The notes: a model not told the origin generated them from the letters alone. A stretch of 64,000 nt of DNA from Salvia splendens (GCF_004379255.2 NC_056052.1:5332001-5396000), one strand, 5' to 3'; positions 13,004 through 27,314 are shown, counted from the stretch's first letter. Numbers and translations are program-made.

Positions 13004-14760
13004 TAATAGAACAATTTAATATATACACACTGATTATAGATTCTTGTGCGTACTCTATTAATTATAGGCCCATTAATTGGGTCACATCTCAGCCACATTA
13101 ATTATACATTAATTCTTGTTGTCCTATTAATATTAACCATATTTTGCAGGAATACTAAAACAAACAAATAAAACCTAATGACAAAAGAGCCGCCTCTAAT
13201 TTTCAAGAAGAAAGAGAGAGAAAGAATGCTACAACCAATAAAAGATGTAACTACAGATAAAGGATGCACGCCTTTAAGCAAGGGCATATCTGCAGATATG
13301 CCTCTTTGTGTGGGTGAATGAGAGAGTAATAAAGGCAATCATTACACAAAGAAGAAAAAGAGAAGATGCATGCTTGATCCGTTTATATTCTACACTCTAC
13401 AATGTGGAAAAGAGCTAAGGAAGAAGAAAGAACACAAAATAGGTATCTACTTCCATTTATTAGATTGAATACAAAAATTATTGCCAGTTTAACATATACA
13501 TTTAAGCATTATTTTGTTTACAGTAAACCTTAACCAAATAACACACCTAACTTTTGTGGAAGAAAGAAGAAAATGAAGAAGAATTTCCAATTATTTGGTA
13601 AGACCTTTAATTTAAAGACTTTAAGAAGTATATTATATAGACCTTTAAGACCTATATTATTTTCAGATTAAGATACTAAGTTACAAATTATTACATTTGC
13701 AGGATATCTGCATCTTTATCTTAATGGAAAAAAATGAACAACCAAAAACAGGTATTATTCTTATTTAATAGATTTGCAAACTTGGAATGATCAAAACAGG
13801 TATCTCAAAGAATATGAATTCAAGGTCTAGGTAAAGGAATTCATATAATTATATCCAACTGCAGATCTATTACACAAAACATTAAATAATACATTTTGAT
13901 TATGCTGCATGTATTAATCACCATATTTGGCACCAGAAATAATTCCATAGAATATATGCATATCCTAGGAAAGTCAGTACTAAAATAAGTTAGTTAATAG
14001 AACAACTTCATATATACACACTCAGAATTGATTTTTGTGCATGCTCTATTAATTATAGGCCCCATTAATTGGGCCACACGTCAGCCGCATTTATGACAAT
14101 TAGTTGTTGTTGCCCTAATAATATTAACCATATTTTGCAGGAATACCAAAGCAAACTAAGAAATCCTAATGGCAGAAGTCTTCCTCAAATTTTCAAGAAG
14201 GAAGAGAGAGAAAGAATGCTGCAACCAATAAAATAGTAAACTACAAATACAGGTTGCACGCCTATAAGCCTCTGCATATCTGCACATATGTGTCTTGGTG
14301 TAGGTGAAGGAGAGAGAAAAGGAAGAAGGAAGAACACAAAATAGGTATCTACTGCCATTTTGTTAGCTTGAACAAATATATAATTGTCGGTTTAATATTT
14401 TAATTTATACTTTACTTTGTTTACAGAATATATCCAAATAACACATCTATCTTTTGTGGAAAATAGAAGAAGATGAAGAAGAATTTCCAATTATTTGGTA
14501 AGACATTTAGTTTGAGGATCTTTAAGAAATATATTATATAGACTACCACAATAATCAACATCTGCTTTTTGAACTATATTATTTGCACTTTAAGAACTAT
14601 ATTATTTGCAAATTGATTCTACATTTGCAGGATATCTGAATATTAATCTCAATGGAATAGTTCATGAACAACCAAACACAGGTACTATTCTTATTTATTA
14701 GATTTGCAAACATGGATATTGAAATGAGGACACTCATTGAATATGAAATCAATGTCTAGT
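13004..14760. repeat. Tandem duplication of about 985-bp period
   Basis: The block from about 13008 to 13800 recurs from about 13995 to 14760 in the same orientation. Shared landmarks are 'ATTAACCATATTTTGCAGGA' (about 13131 and 14122), a GAAAGAATGCT tract and 'AATTTCCAATTATTTGG' (about 13581 and 14483). Several landmarks end in TTTGCAG, like splice acceptors, but no protein continues across them. It may be the leader of the adjacent Helitron or a satellite-like array; function unknown. Confidence 0.75.
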
Positions 14761-15597
14761 TTCTTCAATCATATGATTATAATGCACTGCAGATCTATTA
14801 AAAATAACATTAAATGATACATTTTGAATATGTAACTTGAAATTCTAAAATTTGCACTGAGATATTGAATACATTTTGCATATTATTATACAAAAGCAAG
14901 TTATACCATAACATTAAATGATATTGAATTCTTAATTTCTATATATGTATTAGTACTGAGATTTTGTAATCTAAGCAGCTTTGAAATTCTTAAATTAGCA
15001 CTAAAATATTGAATTCTTAATTTCTATATATGTATTAGATTTTGTACTCTATATTTGGTACTAATATATCTTTCAAACTTGTTCAGGTAATTGAAGCACT
15101 GAATTTGCAGAATATATGTATCTCAATTACATATGAAAACTGTGTTGTATTTGTGTATAGGATTGAGGTTTAATAGTTCAAAAAATAGTGAACTGCATAA
15201 AACAATCAAACAAAAGCTACCAAAAATCGAATAATAAAAACAGCAAAGCAACATTGGAACCATGAATGACAGAAACAGTATTCATAAACAAAGGCAAAAA
15301 AACAAAAAAAACGAAGAAGAAACCTCATTTTCCCACCAACATGCTGCCATTGGCATAAAAAAACTCTCACTTTAGATATTGATAGATTACTGATTAGTCA
15401 TTTCGTCACTCCACAAGAATAATTATAATGATAGTTGAAAGATTCAACAAGGGATAGATCAACTGTAGACGTATAGTTTATTCTGAATTTCATCACGTTG
15501 ACTTACTCGGAGTCATCGTAGCTCTTTTCTCAGAAAAAGAAGATACTAGTTCGAATTTCCAAACGCTTCACGCTATCAATCTAACTTGGTGACCATA
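14761..15597. other. AT-rich spacer upstream of kinase B
   Basis: No coding sequence is seen. Short repeated phrases such as 'TTCTTAATTTCTATATATG' occur twice (about 14930 and 15015). The stretch from about 15415 to 15465 resembles the 3' flank of kinase A (about 9890-9945). This suggests that the kinase A-B duplication unit begins again here and the repeat-rich block above was inserted between the genes. Confidence 0.5.
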
Positions 15598-18485
<2,888 letters not shown>

Positions 18486-18728
18486 ATATTTGAAAGCAAC
18501 GTCGTCGCTGCACCATTGCCTATTCAGTTCACATCAACACTTGTCCTAGTTTCTTGCATGTTTTTTCCCTTATTTCCCAATCTGTATTAATGATGTTCTG
18601 GTGCCTGGAAACTCTATCTGTTTGTTTGAAAGCTTTTGTTGCAACTCTTAAGTCCTAAAATGACAGGAGAAAGGCACATAAATGATTTAAGAGTTTGTCT
18701 AGAAATATGAATATGATCTAATTCATTG

Positions 18729-18832
18729 ACAGATTTAACAGCTTCAAGTCGTGATTTATGCAGTTTAGCATGCTCGAAAAATTGCTCGTGCTCACGTGTT
18801 GGGTATGGAAACCCCATCAAATACTTCTGCTC
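18729..18832 (+). pseudogene. PAN-domain fragment copied from kinase B
   Basis: The stretch translates to 'DLCSLACSKNCSCS' and matches kinase B at about 16709-16850, with roughly 50 bases missing in the middle. It lies 240 bp after the kinase B stop and joins directly to an inverted fragment of kinase A. Confidence 0.8.
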
Positions 18833-18833
18833 A

Positions 18834-19134
18834 AACCTGCCCCCTTTGGAGATTATGATCTGGTTTGGAAACAGAGATTGGCCTGCTGAAATGGTATCTG
18901 ATGCTCTCTCTGCAAAATCTACTCCAAAGAAATAATAACAAATACGTAGTAATAAACTTGAAAGCCATCCGAATCCTTAAATGAAAATCAACAAGATTGT
19001 ATTCCATACTAAAAATCACACTTGTGCTGATTGAGAGTCAAGTCTTTTCACAGTGCATTTTACGCAAAACACATTTTATAAAAAATAAAATAGTGCGCTT
19101 CCCATCACTTTCGAGTTTCTGACTGGAAATTAGT
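18834..19134 (-). pseudogene. Inverted copy of the kinase A 5' end
   Basis: The reverse complement matches kinase A at about 6738-7080, covering promoter, 5'UTR, the start 'MAFKFIT' and the first 50 or so codons with small deletions that break the frame. It sits tail-to-tail behind kinase B. No domain downstream of the B-lectin start is present. Confidence 0.88.
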
Positions 19135-19758
19135 AAAACAGTAGTCGAGTGTCGACTTTCTGATTTTTTCTGACTGAGACCCGGTGCCTCCTACAAGGCT
19201 AGAACAGACCAACTTCCACAATTTCGTTTCAAATTCTTTTTAACTTTTTTATCTAATACTATGATATTATTTTAAAATTATCTTCAGCTTTTATTTGCAT
19301 TCCTTTATTTTATTTTATTTTTTGAATATTAAATTTAATTTTATAAAATTAAATTAAAAATTTTAAATATCAATAAATTATTTTAATTAAAATTATCTTC
19401 TGCTTGGCTTTTCTTTGCGTTCCTTTATTTTATTTTATTTTTTAAATATCAAATTTAATTTTATAAAATTAAATTTAAAATTTAAAATTTTAAATATCAA
19501 TAAAATATTTTAATTACAATTATTAATTTATGTATTCTTTCTTGACTCGCAGCTATATATAAATAAGATTATGCAGCCAGTTCACACAAAACTCTTTTAT
19601 AATAGAATACATAATTTAATAATTTTAATTAAAATTAATATATTAATATTTAAAAATATATATTTTAAATTTTATTTTATAAAATTAAATCTAACATTGA
19701 AATAAAGAAACAAAGTGAAGGATGACAATGGAAAGAAGAAGATAATTTTGAAATAATA
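19135..19758. other. AT-rich spacer with short direct repeats
   Basis: No gene. A phrase of about 120 bp around 'CCTTTATTTTATTTTATTTT' is repeated (about 19275-19390 and 19395-19515). The part from 19550 to 19755 is an imperfect inverted copy of 20430-20600. Confidence 0.6.
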
Positions 19759-20012
19759 CTCCCTCCGTCCGCCAATAAATGTCTCATTTTATCTTTTTTG
19801 TTCGTTCGCCAAAAAATGTCTCATTTCACTTTTACTATATTTGGCAAGTGGATCATACATTCCATAAACTCATTTCACATACATTTTATTATAAAAACAA
19901 TATATAAAAGTAGACACAACATTCCACTAACTTTTCTACCTACTTTATTACATAAAGTCAAATAATTTCTTAAAATCTGTGCTGGTCAAATATGAGACAT
20001 TTAATCACGGAC
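19759..20012. mobile_element. Stowaway-like MITE, right end truncated
   Basis: Begins CTCCCTCCGTCCGCCAATAAATG after a TA. Its inverted counterpart GACATTTAATCACGGAC ends at 20012 but lacks the final GGAGGGAG-TA. About 254 bp, non-coding. Confidence 0.75.
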
Positions 20013-20604
20013 AATAGTTCCTAGACTTTAAAAATATCTACAGTAGTTCCTAGACTTAGGATTTATTTCAAATTTGGTCATTTTACACTATTTTCTTCCG
20101 AAAATGCCCTTTTGGGCTGCTGGACAATTTCATCTTTTAATATTTTAACTATTTTAGTATGATCTTATTTCAATAATGTACTCCCTCAGTCCCAACTAAG
20201 TTGAGTCGTATTCTTCTTTGGGAAGTCTCAACTAAGTTGAGTCATTTCTATCTTTAACAAAAAACAAAATATCCAATCATTCTTACTTCATTCCACCATC
20301 TACTTTACTCTCTCTTTATCTTTCCTACTTTATTCATCTCCCTCATACTTTTCAACACAATTTCTTAATCCTCGTGCACAAAAGTTTTGTCTCAACTTAG
20401 TTGGGACGGAGGGAGTACCAAATCTGGTATTATTTCAAAATTATCTTCTTCTTCTCTTTGCCATCCTTTAAATTTAAATTTTTAAGTTGTAATAAATTAT
20501 TTTAAATTAAAATTATTAATTTATGTATTCTTTTCCGTTTCACCGCTATACATTATGTATTTATTAGAAAAGAGTTTTGTGTGAGTCGGCTGCATAGTTT
20601 TATT
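20013..20604. repeat. Left arm of a large inverted repeat
   Basis: The phrases 'CTTTAAAAATATCT', 'GAAAATGCCCTTTTGGGCTG' and 'TTATTTCAAAATTATCTTC' recur in reverse order and complement at 27551-27925. The arm is split here by the 20181-20415 MITE. The two arms flank the (TA)n element chain. Such 'latest pressed' phrases with long arms resemble Mutator-type inverted repeats, but the class is not proven. Confidence 0.65.
20181..20415. mobile_element. Stowaway-like MITE
   Basis: Terminal inverted repeats CTCCCTCAGTCCCAACTAAG and CTTAGTTGGGACGGAGGGAG with TA duplications at 20179-20180 and 20416-20417. Tc1/mariner-type MITE of 235 bp. Confidence 0.92.
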
Positions 20605-20616
20605 TATATATATATA

Positions 20617-21150
20617 GGGGTGCATTATAATGATAACCCCAATTTGTGTGATAACCCTATTACTAAATCTCCACCATACATTTTTAAAATATGTGGTCTA
20701 GATTTAATCTAACAAAACTATCATTTTATCAAATAAAACTATCATATTCGGATATATAAAGGGAAAAATTGTCATTTCGTTATAAATTGGGCTGGTAAGA
20801 AGTAATACTGACTTCTTCGTTGACATGCTAAGAGCATCATTCTGTCCGGCAAAACTATCATTTTATGTACATACCTACAAATCAGTAAAAGTATCATTGT
20901 ATCAACTCAGAGTATCATTCTATCCGGCAAAACTATCATTTTATGCAGTAAACCTAACATCGAACTGAGAGAGAGTAAAAGAATGGAGTGAAATTCAGAA
21001 ATTAAATGAGGGAAATGACATATTTACTCTCTGCCTTTTTTATTAAGTAAATCTAAGTTTGAATCTCAGTCACAAGATTAGAAAATATGTGTAGTTCAGA
21101 TTTGGTTATAGAGTTATTACGTGAATTGGGGGTTATTATATGATCACAAC
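20617..21150. mobile_element. (TA)n-bounded element E1
   Basis: Lies exactly between (TA) tracts 20605-20616 and 21151-21170. Its ends are imperfect inverted repeats: the left starts GGGGTGCATTATAATGATAA and the right, reversed, starts GTTGTGATCATATAATAACC. Both run into 'CTATWACYAAATCT'. It belongs to the same family as E3 but has one copy of the internal unit. No protein is encoded. Confidence 0.72.
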
Positions 21151-21170
21151 TATATATATATATATATATA

Positions 21171-21455
21171 TGGTTTTGATCCATGCAAAACCATTCTTAA
21201 TACAAAAATGCAGAACCAAGCATACAAAAGTCATTTTTAGGTCATTGTAAGCTTATTTTTACGTCGTTATAGTAAGGATGACATGAAATGATCTTAACAT
21301 GACCTCTAACCCAAAGTTTATAATATGACCTAAAACTACTTTACAATGACCCTCCGTGTTTTTGTTTAATTATTGACCATTGGATTGTCAAATCTCATGG
21401 TCAGGATTTGGTCTGGATTTTGTATTGAGATCAAGTTTTGTATTGATCATTTTCC
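21171..21455. mobile_element. (TA)n-bounded element E2
   Basis: Between (TA) tracts 21151-21170 and 21456-21483. The left end TGGTTTTGATCCATGCAAAA and the reversed right end GGAAAATGATCAATACAAAA are related, as are inner 'AATACAAAAATGCAGAACC' and its counterpart. Same family as E5. Non-coding, 285 bp. Confidence 0.7.
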
Positions 21456-21486
<31 letters not shown>

Positions 21487-21659
21487 GTGATCATATGATA
21501 ACCCCTAAATCACGTAATAACCCTATAACCAAATCTGAACCACACATATTTTTTAATCTTGTGGTTGAGATTCAAACTTAGATTTACTTCATAAAAAAAA
21601 CGTGGGGGTAAATATGTCATTTCCATCATTTAATTTCTGAATTTCGCCAAATATCACGT

Positions 21660-22630
21660 AAAATGATAAAATGATATATGTTAGGTTTATTACATATAAT
21701 GATAGTTTTGCCGGATAGAATGATACTCTGAGTTGATAAAATGATACTATGTCATTTCCCTCATTTAATTTCTGAATTTTGTCAAATATCACGTAAAATG
21801 ATAAAATGATACATGTTAGGTTTATTGCATAGAATGATAGTTTTGCCGGATAGAATGATACTCTGAGTTGATAAAATGATACTTTTTGACTGACTCATAA
21901 AATGATAAAATGATATATGTTAGGTTTATTGCATAGAATGATAGTTTTGTCGGATAGAATGATACTCTGAGTTGATAAAATGATACTTTTGACTGACTGA
22001 TAAAATGATAAAATGATATATGTTAGGTTTATTGCATATAATGATAGTTTTGCCAGATAGAATGATACTCTGAGTTGATAAAATGATACTTTTGACTGAC
22101 TGATAAAATAATAAAATGATACTCCCTCCGTTCCATAGTAGTGGAGTCATTTTGCCATTTTGGTACGTTCCATAGTAGTTGAGTCATTTCCTTTTTTAGT
22201 AAAAGTTAACACACTTCTTCTCACTTACTTTACTCTCTCTTACTTTATTCTCTCTTCATCTCTCTACTTTCTTAATCTCCGTGCCGAAAAGAAATGCCCC
22301 CACTACTATGGAACGGAGGGAGTATATGTTAGGTTTATTGCATAGAACGATAGTTTTGCCGGATAGAATGATACTCTGAGTTGATAAAATGATACTTTTG
22401 ACTGATAAAATGATATATGTTAGGTTTATTGCATAGAATGATAGTTTTTGCCGGATAGAATGATACTCTGAGTTGATAAAATGATACTTTTGACTGACTG
22501 ATAAAATGATAGAATGATAAAATGATATATGTTAGGTTTATTGCATAGAATGATAGTTTTGCCGGATAGAATGATACTCTGAGTTGATAAAATGATACTT
22601 TTGACTGATAAAATGATAAAATGATACTTA
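21660..22630. repeat. Seven-copy minisatellite inside E3
   Basis: The marker TTAGGTTTAT occurs at 21681, 21816, 21920, 22023, 22329, 22420 and 22532. Spacings are about 91-135 bp once the 201-bp MITE and its TA duplication are removed. Each unit contains GTTTTGCCGGATAGAATGAT and 'CTCTGAGTTGATAAAATGA'. Confidence 0.9.
22122..22322. mobile_element. Stowaway-like MITE inside the E3 minisatellite
   Basis: Inverted ends CTCCCTCCGTTCCATAGTAG and CTACTATGGAACGGAGGGAG with TA on each side. Removing it and one TA restores AAAATGATATATGTTAGG, the exact sequence of neighbouring repeat units, so the empty site is confirmed within the window. Confidence 0.95.
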
Positions 22631-22929
22631 AATAAGATTTTACGTATTTAAATGAGCGAAATTTGTATATCATGGGAAATAAGATTTTACGTATAACTGA
22701 ACCTCATACATACGTGTAACTGAAATTTGGATACATAAATTTTATCATCAGCGAAATTCAGAAATTAAATAAGCGAAATGACATATTTACCCTCTACGCC
22801 TTTTTTATGAAGGAAAGCTAAGTTTGAATCTAGACCACGTGATTTTAAAAATGTGTAGTCCAGATTTAGTTATAGGGTTATTACGGAAATTGGGGTTATC
22901 ATTATAATGCACCCCTATATATATATATA

Positions 22930-23247
22930 GAGAGAGAGAGGGTAGTGTTAAACTCCTTTTCTCCCCTTAGATTTAAGTGACCGTTAGATCTCATTCATCA
23001 ACGGTCCAGATGATCTGCATTATTACACTATAATGGTGCATTATTAGTCGGTGTGCATTATTCAACTGAAAATCTGCATTATTACAGTATAACGGTGCAT
23101 TATTAGTCGGTGTGCATTATTTAACTGAAAATCTGCATTATTAAATGACACGTGGCATCAATCTAACCGTCGGATGACAAAATCGTGGGGCTGAGATCAA
23201 GAAGTAAATAGGAGAAAATATGGAAAAAGGATTTGAATACAATCCTC
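22930..23247. mobile_element. (TA)n-bounded element E4
   Basis: Between (TA) tracts 22916-22929 and 23248-23269. Contains 'TCATTCATCAACGGTCCAGA', repeated 'CTGCATTATTACA' phrases, and near the right end 'CCACGATTTTGTC' on the reverse strand. Same family as E7. Non-coding, 318 bp. Confidence 0.7.
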
Positions 23248-23269
23248 TATATATATATATATATATATA

Positions 23270-23555
23270 GGGTTTTGATCTATGCAAAACTAGATTTAAA
23301 TACAGAAACGCAGAATAATATCATAATTAGGTCACTTTTAGGTCATAATTAGGTAATTTTTAGGTCATGCTAACAAAGCATGACCTAAAACGATCTTAGC
23401 ATGACATTAAACCCAAATATTATAATATGACTTAAAATTGCTTAATTATGACCTTCCGTGTTTTTGGTTAATTATTGACCATTAGATCATCTAATCCTAG
23501 GGCCAAGATTTGGTCTGCATTTCTGGATTTAAACACATACTTATTTTAATCATCT

Positions 23556-23558
<3 letters not shown>
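23270..23558. mobile_element. (TA)n-bounded element E5
   Basis: Between (TA) tracts 23248-23269 and 23559-23602. Begins GGGTTTTGATCTATGCAAAA, like E2, and has the same 'TTTTAGGTCAT' phrases and 'AATTATTGACCATTRGAT' block. Non-coding, 289 bp. Confidence 0.7.
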
Positions 23559-23605
<47 letters not shown>

Positions 23606-24377
23606 GTGATCTAGGGCAAGAGCCCATTAAACATATAACTAGAGAACAAATCACAGCCACAAGATCAAGAAAATCAATGGCTAGTATTAATACATGTGAT
23701 TTTGGAATTTAAAGGAGAATCTGTTCACTCTTATTACAAATTTACTTCACTATAACATGACCCAGTATAATGGTCACTTCACAGGCAAAATTGGGGAAAA
23801 AAGTAAAATGCCTCTCATTTGAAAATTAACCTGTCGCGCGATTCAACCTTTCTGTTCTCTCTTCTGCAAAATTCTCTTCTCCTCCAATGGCGAGTTATAG
23901 AATATCCGAGATCAATCTGTTTTCTACTTCTTTTATCTTTCCAGATTCTTTCTCTGCATTATTGATCCTTCCTCACAGCTGAGGTTAGAGTTGAATTAGG
24001 ATTACCGAATATTTGCCGCAATCCATACATACGATTACAGATCAATCGTATGAATTGATTGCTCTATAGAAAAAAAATTGTGGAAGTGTTTCATAGGGGA
24101 GTATTCCGCAATTAATTAATTCATTAGATGTGCTCAAAATGGAATGGTCAATTGATTTACATATATGTTACTATTGCAAAAGGGATGCAAATATGCAACG
24201 AATCCATGTATATAACTATAGTTTATTCCTCGCCGTCACAGTGGGAATATTGCAAATCAACGATGAAGCTGAAATAAAATGCGTGGGTCCTTTTCCAAGT
24301 TGGTTCGAGTTAGACGATTGCTATTTGGTGCATGGGAAATGGCTGATGGGCTCTGAACCAAGTAGAGAGAGCTTCCA

Positions 24378-26190
24378 TAGCCATAGCCATAGCCATAGCC
24401 ATAGCCATAGTGATGTGTTTTGTTAACAACAGTGAAGTAAAATCATGCTAATAGTGATGTGTTTCCTAAACAACAATGAAGTAAAATCATGCTAATAATG
24501 ATGTGTTTTGTTAACAACAGTGAAGTAAAATGATGCTAATAGTGATGTGTTTTGTTAACAACAGTGAAGTAAAATCATGCTAATAGTGATGTGTTTTCTA
24601 AACAACAGTGAAGTAAAATCATGATATAGTGATGTGTTTTATTAACACCAGTGAAGTAAAATCATGCTAATAGTGATGTGTTTTATTAACACCAGTGAAG
24701 TAAAATCATGCTAATAGTGATGTAATTTGTTAACAACAGTGAAGTAAAATCATGCTAATAGTGATGTGTTTTATTAACACCAGTGAAGTAAAATCATGCT
24801 AATAGTGATGTGTTTTATTTACACCAGTGTAGTAAAATCATGATAATAGTGATGTATTTGTTAATAACAGTGAAGTAAAATCGTGCTAATAGTGATGTGT
24901 TCCAGGATATAGTGAAGTTTCTTTGATTCTTTGTTATAGTGATGTATTTTATTAACAACAATGAAGTAAACTCTTGCTAATAGTGATGTGTTCCAGGATA
25001 GAGTGAAGTTTCTTTGATTCTTTGCTATAGAGAGAGCTTCCATAGCCATAGCCATAGCCATAGCCATAGTCATAGCCATAGTGATGTGTTTTGTTAACAA
25101 CAGTGAAGTAAAATCATGCTAATAGTGATGTATTTTATTAACAACAGTGAAGTAAAATCGTTCGAATTGTGACACGTTTTGTTAACGACAGTAAAGTAAA
25201 ATCGTTCTAATAGTGATGCGTTTTGTTAACAACAGTGAAGTAAAATCATACTAATAGTGATGTGTTTTGTTAATAACAGTGAAGTAACATCATTCTAATA
25301 GTGATGTGTTTTGTTAATAACAGTGAAGTAAAATCATGCTAATAGTGATGTGTTTTGTTAACAATAGTGAAGTAAAATCATGCTAACAGTTATGTGTTTT
25401 GTTAACAATAGTGAAGTAAAATCATTCTAATAGTGATGTATTTTGTTAACAACAGTGAAGTAAATCATGCTAATAGTGATGTATTTTATTAACAACGGTG
25501 AAGTAAAATCATTCTAATAGTATGTGTTTTGTTAACAACAGTGAAGTAAAATCATGCTAATAGTGATGTGTTTTCTAAACAACAGTGAAGTAAAATCATG
25601 CTAATAATGATGTGTTTTGTTAACAACAGTGAAGTAAAATGATGCTAATAGTGATGTATTTTGTTAACAACAGTGAAGTAAAATCATGCTAATAGTGATG
25701 TGTTTTCTAAACAACAGTGAAGTAAAATCATGCTAATAGTGATGTGTTTTATTAACACCAGTGAAGTAAAATCATACTAATAGTGATGTGTTTTATTAAC
25801 ACCAGTGAAGTAAAATCATGCTAATAGTGATGTATTTTGTTAACAACAGTGAAGTAAAATCATGTTAATAGTGATGTGTTTTATTGACACCAGTGAAGTA
25901 AAATCATGCTAATAGTGATGTGTTTTATTAACACCAGTGAAGTAAAATCATGCTAATAGTGATGTATTTTGTTAACAACAGTGAAGTAAAATCGTGCTAA
26001 TAGTGATGTGTTCCAGGATAGAGTGAAGTTTCTTTGATTCTTTGCTATAGTGATGTATTTTATTAACAACAGTGAAGTAAAATCTTGCTAATAGTGATGT
26101 GTTCCAGGATAGAGTGAAGTTTCTTTGATTCTTTGCTATAGTGATATATTTTATCAACAACAGTGAAGTAAAATCATGCTAATAGTGATG
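24378..26190. repeat. 44-bp minisatellite array with CATAGC hexamers
   Basis: Roughly 38-40 units of a 44-bp repeat built on 'GTGATGTGTTTTGTTAACAA' plus 'CAGTGAAGTAAAATCATGCT'. Variants (ATTAACACC, CTAAACAAC, GATAGAGTGAAGTTTC) recur in the same order, giving a higher-order pattern: 24.36-25.02 kb resembles 25.03-26.05 kb. (CATAGC)n runs at 24378-24411 and about 25040-25079 mark equivalent points. The His/Ser-rich ORF over the hexamers is a by-product. Confidence 0.92.
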
Positions 26191-26389
26191 TATTAATATA
26201 CATCTATTCTTCTTTATCTTATTGTGACATTTCATCAAACACATGTTGTACTCATATTAATATACATCTATTCTTCTTTATTTTATAATGAATCTAACCA
26301 AAAGATTTACAGAAAACAAAAACACAATAACAAAATTTACAGATAATCAAAAACAATTTCACGAAAACATTTTATAAATCCATTGAAAT

Positions 26390-26520
26390 TTTCCAACATC
26401 TGCAACGATCACCAGAAACTTCTCCTCCATCACCGGCGGCTCCGCCTTAAAAGTTCTGTCTCCTCCTCCGTCGGCCTTGAGGTCCCTCTCGGCGTCTTCG
26501 GAGAGCATCCAGTAGGAGCA
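26390..26520 (-). pseudogene. Captured fragment resembling GLUTAMINE DUMPER (GDU)
   Basis: The minus strand reads 'CSYWMLSEDAERDLKA' then, after a Gly-rich linker, 'MEEKFLVIVADV'. GDU proteins have a single membrane helix ending in CSYW, an AERDLEAG-like stretch and the VIMAG motif 'EKFLVIMAGD' in this order and spacing. The membrane helix upstream and the 'FLATP' end downstream are missing, and the MAG triplet reads VAD. It is thus a fragment of about 43 codons inside E6, most likely captured host sequence. Confidence 0.75.
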
Positions 26521-27037
26521 TGATCATGATGGACTTTACACAATGGGTTCGCAATTTTGGCAGCTTTGGGATGATCGACCATATTCAATTGAAGGCGTGA
26601 AATCTGTTAACCGTAGACTCTGATCAATTTAAAAATCGGAGGCTGGTCGTAATTTGAGGTAGAGTCGATCTCAATTTGAGATTGAATCTGTATCAGAATT
26701 GATCGCGATTCATATGAAAATTTGACGTAGAAAGGATCGCAATTTGGGTGAAATCTAATGCAGAATTGATTGTTAGTCGAAAAAAATCAGAATCAATCAC
26801 AATATGAGGAAGAATTCATCATGAAATCTGGGATGAAGTTGATCGTGAAACTTGGAATGATATCAGAAATAAATCTGGAATATCATATGGAAATCACGAT
26901 CCATATGAAAATATGGGACAAATTACTATTCCAAAAATGCCCTTGTTCACTTATTTCTTTATTAAATATGAACCTTTAATTCAACATTTAAATTAATATG
27001 GATTACTATGATGTGTGGTTGAGATCTGATCACTCCC

Positions 27038-27070
<33 letters not shown>

Positions 27071-27071
<1 letters not shown>

Positions 27072-27314
27072 GAGAGCGTTATTCTCCTATTCATCCCTTA
27101 GATCATTTATTCTTCTTAATATGGGCCGTTAGATCTCATTCATCAACGGTCCAGATGATCTGCATTATTACACTATAATGGTGCATTATTCAACTGAAAA
27201 TCTGCATTATTAAATGACACGTGGCACCAATCTAACCGTCGGATGACAAAATCGTGGGGCTGAGATTAAAAAGAACAAAGAACAAAATATACAAAAAGGA
27301 AATGAATACATCCC
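27071..27314. mobile_element. (TA)n-bounded element E7
   Basis: Between (TA) tracts 27039-27070 and 27315-27330. Shares with E4 the block 'TCATTCATCAACGGTCCAGA', the CTGCATTATTA phrases and the right-hand 'GACACGTGGCACC' and 'CGGATGACAAAATCGTGGGG'. Non-coding, 244 bp. Confidence 0.72.

Larger units (their letters stand above)
21484..22915. mobile_element. (TA)n-bounded element E3 with expanded minisatellite
   Basis: Between (TA) tracts 21456-21483 and 22916-22929. Its ends match E1 in opposite orientation (GTTGTGATCATATGATAACC left; GGGGTGCATTATAATGATAA at the reversed right). The middle holds seven copies of a roughly 104-bp unit, into which a MITE has inserted. 1432 bp, non-coding; the ORFs on the minus strand are products of the repeat. 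Confidence 0.75.
23603..27038. mobile_element. (TA)n-bounded element E6, gene fragment and minisatellite
   Basis: The largest member of the chain, between (TA) tracts 23559-23602 and 27039-27070. Left end GTAGTGATCTAGG and reversed right end GGAGTGATCAGAT are short inverted repeats. Inside are a hexamer repeat, a 44-bp minisatellite of about 1.8 kb and a minus-strand fragment resembling a GLUTAMINE DUMPER gene. No transposase is visible. That it is a single mobile unit is inferred from its boundaries. Confidence 0.6.

Noticed and set aside
24130..24426. 98-codon ORF ending in Ser-His repeats
   Set aside because: The repeats come from the CATAGC hexamer, the frame has no homology I recognise, and it ends in the minisatellite.
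24378..26190. CRISPR-like regular repeats
   Set aside because: Units are contiguous and vary throughout, with no unique spacers; this is a eukaryotic minisatellite.
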